This document shows, one piece after another, positions 40,187-46,003 of a stretch of DNA of 46,003 bases. The DNA lies in NCBI GenBank assembly GCA_947630595.1, contig CANRIG010000018.1:1-46003 (forward strand), written 5' to 3'. The stretch's first letter is position 1, and each line of letters opens with the position of its first letter. Made by a program: the position numbers and the translations under genes. Origin of the DNA: an uncultured Lachnospiraceae bacterium. Its GTDB lineage: Bacteria; Bacillota; Clostridia; Lachnospirales; Lachnospiraceae. Below the pieces are notes generated by a model. It had not been told where the DNA came from. It made no database searches and saw only the letters and a list, made by a program, of their open reading frames with translations.

Positions 40187-40979
40187 CGGCACTCTGCTGG
40201 ATGATAAAAAGAAAATCTCTCCCGGCAATCAGGCCGCTATCGACGAGGCGCTGGCTGCCGGCCACAAAATCGTAGCTTCCACGGGGCGCCCGCTGGCAAG
40301 CGCTCTGATCCATCTGGAACGTCTCGGCCTGACCAAGGAAGGCTGTTACGCCATCACCTACAACGGAGGGCAGATCTACGATTCCTACCATAAAAAGACC
40401 CTCTACGGCAAAACTATCCCGCGCCGTTACGTGCGCCCGCTCTTTGAGCTTGCCGCCGAAATGGGCCTGTATATCCAGACCTATTCTGCGACCCATATTC
40501 TCACCGAGCGGGAAACAGAAGAAACCCACCGATACTCTGCGAGCACTGAACTCGCCTGGCAGGTAGTGGATGATGTCGTGGCCGCTATGGATGAGGATCC
40601 GTACAAGCTCCTCGCCATCGATTACGAAAACCACCAGAAGCTTGTGGACTACGGCGATGCGGTCATGTGCCGGTATCCCGGTACGTTCGACTGCTTTTTC
40701 TCAAATGATGATTTTCTGGAGGTAGTGCCCAGCGGTATTTCCAAAGGCTTCGCGGTTCGATGGATGTGTGATTTTCTCGGTATCCCCATTGAAAATTCCG
40801 TGGCCGCCGGAGACGCCCAGAATGACATCGCCATGCTGGAAGCCGCTCACGTCGGCGCCGTCATGTGCAATGCCTTCCCCGGTATCGCCGAGCATGGAAA
40901 CTACATCACAAAAGCAGACAACAATCACGACGGTGTGGCCGAGATCATCCGCCGCTTCATTCTGCAGACGGAAAAGTAA
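40155..40979 (+). CDS. HAD superfamily phosphatase, Cof type (IIB)
   Basis: A Cof-type sugar-phosphate or nucleotide phosphatase, 274 residues. Motif I is LFTDLDGTLLDDKK with nucleophile Asp, motif II is IVASTGRPLASALIH, motif III has Lys in PSGISKGFAVRWMCDFLGI and motif IV is VAAGDAQNDIAMLEAAHVGAVMCNA. The C2 cap lies between. The ATG follows AAGGAGG and lies inside the PHP gene end, so translation is coupled. Physiological substrate cannot be told from sequence. Confidence 0.94.
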   Translation: MERRILFTDLDGTLLDDKKKISPGNQAAIDEALAAGHKIVASTGRPLASALIHLERLGLTKEGCYAITYNGGQIYDSYHKKTLYGKTIPRRYVRPLFELAAEMGLYIQTYSATHILTERETEETHRYSASTELAWQVVDDVVAAMDEDPYKLLAIDYENHQKLVDYGDAVMCRYPGTFDCFFSNDDFLEVVPSGISKGFAVRWMCDFLGIPIENSVAAGDAQNDIAMLEAAHVGAVMCNAFPGIAEHGNYITKADNNHDGVAEIIRRFILQTEK

Positions 40980-41090
40980 AGTTCGACCGCGGTTAATGTC
41001 AATGTATCAAGTTCAGCTAATCGTCTGCCGAAAAAGCGTAAAGCAGCAAGCAAAACAATATAGTCCGTACACATCATCTGTACATAAAAA

Positions 41091-41160
41091 TGGGGAGGAT
41101 CGCAGGCTCCGCACACAATCTTCTGTGTCTCAGCCTTTGTATCCTCCCATATTTTTATTC
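41091..41160. terminator. Bidirectional terminator between convergent genes
   Basis: TGGGGAGGAT (41091-41100) pairs with ATCCTCCCA (41141-41149), enclosing further partial pairing (AGGCT/AGCCT, CACA/TGTG). TATTTTTATT follows on plus and ATTTTTATG on minus. It serves the PHP-HAD operon and the large surface-protein gene. The rest of 40980-41293 holds no gene I can support. Confidence 0.85.
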
Positions 41161-41293
41161 TCTCATATTCTTACTGTTCCACTGCAAGGGTTTCAACAGA
41201 GCAAAAAATACATGCCCTCTGCTGCGTTTGCCATATTCACGGCATTATCCCCATCCATGACTTTGCAGTCCCGCCGCAGTTCTGATTCGTCAC

Positions 41294-44200
41294 TCAGTGA
41301 TTCTTTCTCCTCCTGATAAAGATCACCAGAAGAATGAGGAACAGGACGCAGGAAACCGCCGCAATCGCAATCACCAGCCCCAGAGGCGTCTCATCGCCGG
41401 TCTGCACTCCGGCCGCTCTGGTGACAACGCGGAACGTCACGGACTTGGTATCGCTCGTCCCGTCCGCCGCCCAGCTGCTTCCGTCGAAAATTTCTTTGCC
41501 GTAGGTCACGCGCAACGTGTACTCTCCCGTCGCCCGGATTGCCATTGAGGTCGTGTACGGAGACGACTGCCAGCTGCCGGTCACATTGCCGATCTGGTAG
41601 CCGGTCGGACGATAACGGTAATCGCCCGGATTCGGATTGCTGTTGCCCATTCCGGCTCCGGTCGCCGTAAACTGAATGGTGTCACCGGTATAATACTGAC
41701 CGCCGGCTGCAATATCAAGGATCAGGTTGTCGTTTGTGGACGGGCCGTCCTTGTAGGTAGCCACCGCGCGCACATGCGCAGCCGGCATCTCAAACGTCGT
41801 CTTCCACCTGCTGGCATCCTGGAAGTTTGCCTCGCCCTTTTCCACCGTCCAGGTATTGAACTCTTTCCCGCTGGCCGGATAATTCGAGTAAACCGTCACA
41901 AGGTCGCCCATGTGATAGTAGTCCTGATCACTGTAACCGTTGATGACGTTGACACGGTACTCTTTGAGCTTGTAGTTCGCGCTCACCGTGACGTCCTCCG
42001 CCGGCATCTTGAATTTTGTCTTTTTGCTGTAATTGTCTCTCAGGGTGACATTGCCGCTGTCCACGCTCCAGTAGTCAAACTCCATGCCTTCCGGAGCCGG
42101 ATCCGCCTTGATCGTGACGACATTGCCGCTGACTGCCGTATCATAGTCCGCCCAGCCGTCGTTTACCGTCACTTCATATTCAATGCCCTCATAATGCGCC
42201 TGCAGATTCACCACGGTGCCTGCCGCAATCACATCCGCCGGCAGCGTAATCGTCTCGGCCTCGTCGTCGATTCCCCACGCTGTCAGATCAATGTCCGCAC
42301 CGGTTGCATCCGTCGCCGTCCAGGCAAAAAATGTCTCTCCGTCCTGACCTGCATTAGCATTGATGGTAATCGGCGTCGCCTGCGGTACATTCCAGGAACC
42401 GTCTGCATTCTGCGTAAGCCCAAGCGAATCAATAACCGCGCCGTTGGCAACCGTCAGCGTATATGTGGTCGGCGCCGGCGCTGCTGCAATCATGGTCGCC
42501 TCCACAGTGCCTTCCGGCATCGTAAAGGTGACAACCTCACCTGTCTCATCTACCGACAAATCAATATTTTCTGAAGTTTCATCAATATTACTGATCTCCC
42601 AGTTCTCCACCGACTGGCCATCGTCCAGATCCGCCCTCAGTGTCACCAGGTCGCCAACTTTATACAATCCGCCGCCGGTTCCGTTTTCAACAATTACCTC
42701 ATAGTACTGCGGCGCCACTGTCTCCGGTTCTGTAACCGGCTGCGTTTCCGTTACCGGCTGGGTCTGTGCTTCTGTTTCCGTTACCGGCTGGGTCTCCGTT
42801 ACCGGCTGCGTTTCCGTCGCCGGCTGCGTCTCCGTTACCGGCTGCGTTTCTGTTGCCGGTTGCGTTTCCGTCGTCGGCTGAGTCTCCGTTACCGGCTGTG
42901 TTTCCGTTACTGGCTGGGTTTCCGTCGCCGGTTGAGTTTCCGTCGCCGGCTGGGTTTCCGTCGCCGGTTGAGTCTCCGTTACCGGCTGCGTTTCCGTCGC
43001 CGGCTGAGTTTCTGTTACTGGCTGCGTTTCCGTCGCCGGCTGAGTTTCCGTTGCTGGCTGAGTCTCCGTCATCGGCTGCGTCTCAACCGACTGATAAGTC
43101 GCACGAACGAAAACAGCGCTTTCCGGCATGACAAAAGTGGTCGTCAAAGCCGTAGGATCGTCAAATATAATATCCCCTTCTACCGCTTCCCACTCCACAA
43201 AGGGCATGCCGTCCGCTGACATTTCGCTGGCCGTAATGCCTACTGATGTGCCTGGCTCATAAACGGAAGTCGTCATACCGTCGCTGTCCGCAATGACACC
43301 ATTTTCAACGGTAACGGTATAAAATATGGTGCTGTCCATATCCGGCATCATAAGATCCGGCGTCGTCATATTCCCATTTGAGCCGCCGTCTCCCTCCGGC
43401 CCAGTGGAATTGCTTCCGTTCGGATCAGTCACATTATCCCCGCCGCCTGCGATACCATCCGATCCTGTCTGACCCGGATCAGAAGAAACTTCCTGTCCTC
43501 CCGGAACTTCCGGGACCGGAATCGGCTCAAAGCCATCCGGCGTCAGAATATCTATCGGCGCCTGCTCTGAATCCGCCGGCGGTGCCTGCTCCTGTATCTG
43601 ATTCTGCGCAGGGTCTGTCCCCTGATCCTGCGGTATTTCCTGACCCTGATCCTGTATCGGCTCCTGACCCTGATCCGGAGCCGGCACACCCATATCCACA
43701 GGCTGCTGCTCCAGCTGTTCCGGGTTTTGATTCATATCCTGTACTTCTTCCGGAACCTGTGCGCCGCCGTCCGCAGGCTGTTCCAGCTGCTCCGGATTTT
43801 GACTCATGTCCTGATTTTCTTCCGGAGCCGGTGCGCCGCCATCCGCAGGCTGTTCCGGCTGCTCCGGGCTCTGATTCATATCCTGATTTTCTTCCGGAGC
43901 CGGTGCGCCGCCATCCGCAGGCTGTTCCAGCTGCTCCGGGTTTTGATTCATATCCTGTACTTCTTCCGGGGCCGGCGCGCCGCCGTCCGCAGGCTGCTCC
44001 AGCTGCTCCGGATTTTGACTCATATCCTGTACTTCTTCCGGGGCCGGCGCGCCGCCGTCCGCAGGCTGCTGCTCCGGTACTGCCTCAGGCGCCGGGGTCT
44101 CCGGCTGCGCATCCTGATAGTTGGCCGTAACCGTTACTTTCTTGCCCGGCATGCTGATCGTGGTCTCCGGATTCGCCTGATCCGCAAAAAGCACCTGATC

Positions 44201-44689
44201 GGAATCCGCCGTCCAGCCCGAAAACACTTTGCCTTCTTCCGGCGCATCCGCTTTGATGTTTACCGGTTCACCCTGTGTATAATACGCGATATCCCGTGGC
44301 GTCTCCGGTTTCTCCCCTTCCGGAAATACATAGTGATTCATCGAATCGGCGCCGGAACCATCCGACTTTTCCGATGTCCCGTGCTCCACGGTCAGCACAT
44401 AACCAGCCGCCGTGAGTACAATCGACGTCCCGTCCTCCGACAAAGCCGCCGTGTACGCGAGATCCTCCGAACTGTTCTCCCAGGTGCCGGGAACCTCCTG
44501 CGCCACCGGCTGCCCGTCCAGCATAACCGGCATCTCTCCCGTATTGATCAGGCTGTCGCCCGGAAACAGCGTCGCACTGCCTCCCGCAGCCACATCGTAC
44601 TGCACTGCAGCCAGTGCCTCTGATACGGGAAGACATGCGAGCACGCACGCGAGCAGAAATCCTAAAAGCTTTCTGTAATTTCTTCTCAT
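41294..44689 (-). CDS. Large repeat-rich surface protein with divergent InlB B-repeats
   Basis: The 1131-residue product starts with a signal peptide (ending SEALA). It has six modules resembling divergent InlB B-repeats, each with VENG/VNDG, a FxxWxxxxG block and a TTFxMPxxxVxVxATY strand (about residues 140-190, 455-535, 670-735, 740-830, 830-900, 900-975). Between modules lie five 24-residue repeats rich in Pro, Gln, Glu and Asp (PADGGAPAPEE...). A stretch of roughly 20 six-residue units of the form TETQP(A/V) also separates modules. The end VQTGDETPLG, a hydrophobic helix and RRRKNH resembles a degenerate sortase signal or a membrane anchor. Likely an adhesin or stalked surface protein; binding partner unknown. 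AGGAAGGGG precedes the ATG. Confidence 0.9.
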   Translation of the reverse strand: MRRNYRKLLGFLLACVLACLPVSEALAAVQYDVAAGGSATLFPGDSLINTGEMPVMLDGQPVAQEVPGTWENSSEDLAYTAALSEDGTSIVLTAAGYVLTVEHGTSEKSDGSGADSMNHYVFPEGEKPETPRDIAYYTQGEPVNIKADAPEEGKVFSGWTADSDQVLFADQANPETTISMPGKKVTVTANYQDAQPETPAPEAVPEQQPADGGAPAPEEVQDMSQNPEQLEQPADGGAPAPEEVQDMNQNPEQLEQPADGGAPAPEENQDMNQSPEQPEQPADGGAPAPEENQDMSQNPEQLEQPADGGAQVPEEVQDMNQNPEQLEQQPVDMGVPAPDQGQEPIQDQGQEIPQDQGTDPAQNQIQEQAPPADSEQAPIDILTPDGFEPIPVPEVPGGQEVSSDPGQTGSDGIAGGGDNVTDPNGSNSTGPEGDGGSNGNMTTPDLMMPDMDSTIFYTVTVENGVIADSDGMTTSVYEPGTSVGITASEMSADGMPFVEWEAVEGDIIFDDPTALTTTFVMPESAVFVRATYQSVETQPMTETQPATETQPATETQPVTETQPATETQPVTETQPATETQPATETQPATETQPVTETQPVTETQPTTETQPATETQPVTETQPATETQPVTETQPVTETEAQTQPVTETQPVTEPETVAPQYYEVIVENGTGGGLYKVGDLVTLRADLDDGQSVENWEISNIDETSENIDLSVDETGEVVTFTMPEGTVEATMIAAAPAPTTYTLTVANGAVIDSLGLTQNADGSWNVPQATPITINANAGQDGETFFAWTATDATGADIDLTAWGIDDEAETITLPADVIAAGTVVNLQAHYEGIEYEVTVNDGWADYDTAVSGNVVTIKADPAPEGMEFDYWSVDSGNVTLRDNYSKKTKFKMPAEDVTVSANYKLKEYRVNVINGYSDQDYYHMGDLVTVYSNYPASGKEFNTWTVEKGEANFQDASRWKTTFEMPAAHVRAVATYKDGPSTNDNLILDIAAGGQYYTGDTIQFTATGAGMGNSNPNPGDYRYRPTGYQIGNVTGSWQSSPYTTSMAIRATGEYTLRVTYGKEIFDGSSWAADGTSDTKSVTFRVVTRAAGVQTGDETPLGLVIAIAAVSCVLFLILLVIFIRRRKNH
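42725..43090 (-). repeat. 18-nt repeats coding the TETQP(A/V) stalk
   Basis: About 20 in-frame 18-nt units encode the Thr-Glu-Thr-Gln-Pro-Ala/Val stalk; a single irregular unit (TEAQTQP) breaks the pattern near the 3' end. Synonymous variation is modest, so slippage can change stalk length. Confidence 0.9.
43690..44080 (-). repeat. 72-nt repeats coding the Pro/Gln/Glu-rich region
   Basis: Five 72-nt units in the large surface-protein gene encode 24 residues each (PADGGAPAPEE(V/N)QDM(S/N)QNPEQLEQ). Neighbouring units are nearly identical at DNA level, which suggests recent recombination. Confidence 0.9.
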
Positions 44690-44741
44690 ATTTACCCCTT
44701 CCTCTCATTCCACTTCATGGTAAATCCTTTTTGTTACTGCG

Positions 44742-44769
44742 ATTATACCATGAACGTTTTCAAAAACAA
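44742..44769 (-). promoter_or_regulatory. Promoter of the large surface protein
   Basis: Minus strand: -35 TTGTTT (44764-44769), 16-nt spacer, consensus -10 TATAAT (44742-44747) with TGG extension; about 50 nt upstream of the ATG. Confidence 0.7.
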
Positions 44770-44803
44770 AGAAAGGTTTCCCGCTAGTTTTATTAAGATT
44801 TTT

Positions 44804-45586
44804 CTAAGAAATGGATGCTGTCAAAGACTGCATCAGTCCAATCCTCACAAATATCGGAAATAAATACTCCACCCCGGAAATTTTCAGTTCCTCCGGAACC
44901 GATATGAGCCCCTGCCGCTCCCAAACTATTTGATATGCCATGTGAATCATATCAGAAGAAATCCGTTCGCCATCCGGCTCTATCGCAAGTCCCGTTCCGG
45001 GAGTTTGCAGAGTTTGAGGATTCTGAGAATTATCCTCAATCACATGATAAGTGTATTTCCTGCCGCCGTTCCCCTGCTTTTCCCCGTGCCCGGCAAAAGT
45101 TCCATTCCCTTGCCCGGTAAAAAACGGATAACCCTGAAAAGCGTGCAACGCCCGCCACATGTTTTCTTCCGCAGGAGCGTTCTGCAGCGCCTTTACCGCC
45201 AGCTGCCGCTCCCGGTACCGCTTTTGCCGCTCTGCGGTTGTCGAAAGCTGCTCCATATTATAGATGATCCTGGAATACGGGAGGTAGGAATGCACCGAGG
45301 CCCTGCCCAGATTCAGCTTCTTCCCGATCTCCATAATGCTCATTCCCCTGCCATTCATTTCCTGCACGGTCCTGGAGAGCACCGTGGAATATACTCCTGC
45401 CGTGATCAGTATTTTTCTCGCTTTCAAAGGCGTAACGCCGAACAGCTCCGCTGTATCATTTAAGGTCATTTTACGCTGTTTTCTGCCTTTTCGGTCGTCA
45501 TACGCCCCAAAGGCGGCCGCCATCTTGTCCATTGTTTCTTTTGATAACGTTTCCGAATCATAATCCGGGTGCTTTTTAGGATTCAT
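44804..45586 (-). CDS. Putative DNA-binding protein with two helix-turn-helix segments
   Basis: Unrecognised by name. The 260-residue product has an N-terminal half with MTLNDTAELFGVTPLKARKILITAG and MSIMEIGKKLNLGRASVHSYLPYSRIIYNM. Both read as helix-turn-helix units, the second like Mor/recombinase or sigma-type HTH. A basic stretch TAERQKRYRERQLAVKAL follows. A Gly/Asn/Gln-rich linker leads to a C-terminal helical segment (SSDMIHMAYQIVWERQGLISVPEELKISGVEYLFPIFVRIGLMQSL). GGAAGG precedes the ATG. It could regulate the neighbouring surface protein, 115 nt downstream on the same strand; this is inference. The C-terminal part has no motif I know. Confidence 0.65.
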   Translation of the reverse strand: MNPKKHPDYDSETLSKETMDKMAAAFGAYDDRKGRKQRKMTLNDTAELFGVTPLKARKILITAGVYSTVLSRTVQEMNGRGMSIMEIGKKLNLGRASVHSYLPYSRIIYNMEQLSTTAERQKRYRERQLAVKALQNAPAEENMWRALHAFQGYPFFTGQGNGTFAGHGEKQGNGGRKYTYHVIEDNSQNPQTLQTPGTGLAIEPDGERISSDMIHMAYQIVWERQGLISVPEELKISGVEYLFPIFVRIGLMQSLTASIS

Positions 45587-45758
45587 TGCTGCGTTCCTTC
45601 CTTAAAAAATGTGTAAACTGTCTGCTGAAAATCCATTTTGGCTGCTGTGCAGATTTTAAATCATAATAATCTAAATCAGTATGATATAACAATCTAAATG
45701 TATCTGGTAAAATAACAGTTAAATCGCTTTGCCTGCAGCCCGCCTCCACTTCTGCCAT
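45576..45758 (-). CDS. Possible small protein overlapping the HTH gene
   Basis: A 60-codon frame whose end overlaps the HTH gene start by 11 nt. It has a weak GGGGAAA before its ATG and encodes a soluble peptide with no recognisable motif. The overlap geometry fits a coupled pair, but there is no other support. Confidence 0.25.
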   Translation of the reverse strand: MAEVEAGCRQSDLTVILPDTFRLLYHTDLDYYDLKSAQQPKWIFSRQFTHFLRKERSNES

Positions 45759-45960
45759 TACGTTTCCCCGCTACCAGAATACCCGTGCAATCGTAGTTCC
45801 TCACAACAGCTTTGTTATAAATATATACCCATTTCCCAAATTAGGCAACCGGGAATCTGGATCTTTTGAAAAGTATGGTGATTCTTTTATATTTCTTGTT
45901 ATTTCGCGCCACATTTCGCAGAAGCTCGGGAGTTTGACAGTTGAATAAAAAGGAAAATAT
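45759..45960. other. AT-rich intergenic stretch without visible gene
   Basis: I see no gene with a start signal on either strand. On plus, TTGACA at about 45936 lacks a convincing -10. Confidence 0.4.
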
Positions 45961-45962
45961 CT

Positions 45963-45990
45963 GCAGGCCGCATAATGCCTGCTTTCTTTT
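45963..45990. terminator. Terminator hairpin near the right edge
   Basis: GCAGGC and GCCTGC pair around an 8-nt loop; TTTCTTTTTG follows on plus and a T-rich run (ATATTTTCCTTTTT) follows on minus. It most likely ends a minus-strand gene lying beyond the window. Confidence 0.65.
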
Positions 45991-46003
45991 TGTCAAATTT
46001 TTT

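Overview
The window looks like chromosomal sequence of a GC-rich gut Clostridia, most likely Lachnospiraceae (Bacillota). The main reasons are: strong AGGAGG ribosome binding sites at most starts; the eno-secG-smpB-ssrA order; cell-envelope proteins built from bacterial Ig-like domains, GH25 lysozyme domains and cell-wall-binding repeats; Ktr potassium uptake; and a sodium-pumping decarboxylase operon. Genus cannot be decided from sequence reading alone. No tRNA, rRNA, prophage or CRISPR array is visible, so this is mostly core chromosome. Nearly everything lies on the minus strand; only the PHP/HAD pair (39.3-41.0 kb) is on plus.

Layout from left to right (minus-strand operons read right to left). 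0-3 kb: enolase, SecG, SmpB and tmRNA, the last with its own promoter and terminator; RNase R, often found in this cluster, is absent. 3.1-11.3 kb: envelope and glycolysis genes: two tandem paralogous Ig-like/cysteine-peptidase-like exported proteins, an HtrA-type protease, phosphoglycerate mutase GpmI and a GH25 lysozyme. 11.3-15.4 kb: a polar amino-acid ABC importer (binding protein, permease, ATPase) followed by an AbgB-like M20 amidohydrolase. 15.5-17.9 kb: a GntR(YtrA)-type regulator with an ABC exporter whose ATPase carries a fused membrane domain. 18-23 kb: KtrB, KtrA, a small membrane protein and KdpD/KdpE, i.e. potassium uptake next to a Kdp-type two-component system but without kdpFABC in view. 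23.2-24.5 kb: a small membrane protein and thiamine pyrophosphokinase.

24.8-30.4 kb: a five-gene biotin-dependent sodium-pump operon carrying both a 12S/MmdA-type and a 5S/OadA-type carboxyltransferase, a biotin carrier, the beta membrane pump and a gamma-like subunit with an exported domain. 30.5-35.7 kb: two D-Ala-D-Ala carboxypeptidases around a metallophosphoesterase and the ScpA/ScpB chromosome segregation pair. 36.5-39 kb: cardiolipin synthase, ribosomal protein S21 and a CsoR-type metal repressor. 39-41 kb: a transposase remnant, then PHP phosphoesterase and HAD phosphatase. 41.3-45.8 kb: an 1131-residue repeat-rich surface protein and an unrecognised helix-turn-helix protein.

The most unusual property is in the gaps. 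At least eight intergenic regions hold degenerate tandem arrays with units of 13 to about 63 nt, and several begin exactly at a stop codon and reiterate the end of the preceding gene (eno, thiN, dac; next to cls and the decarboxylase beta gene). The 3' region of one dac gene also carries a 37-nt inverted copy (34/37 identical) of part of the next gene, a metallophosphoesterase, so its transcript could pair with that mRNA. A long MITE-like inverted repeat sits at 35.9 kb. These repeats and the inverted copy are the best candidates for something undescribed; all functional readings of them are inference.
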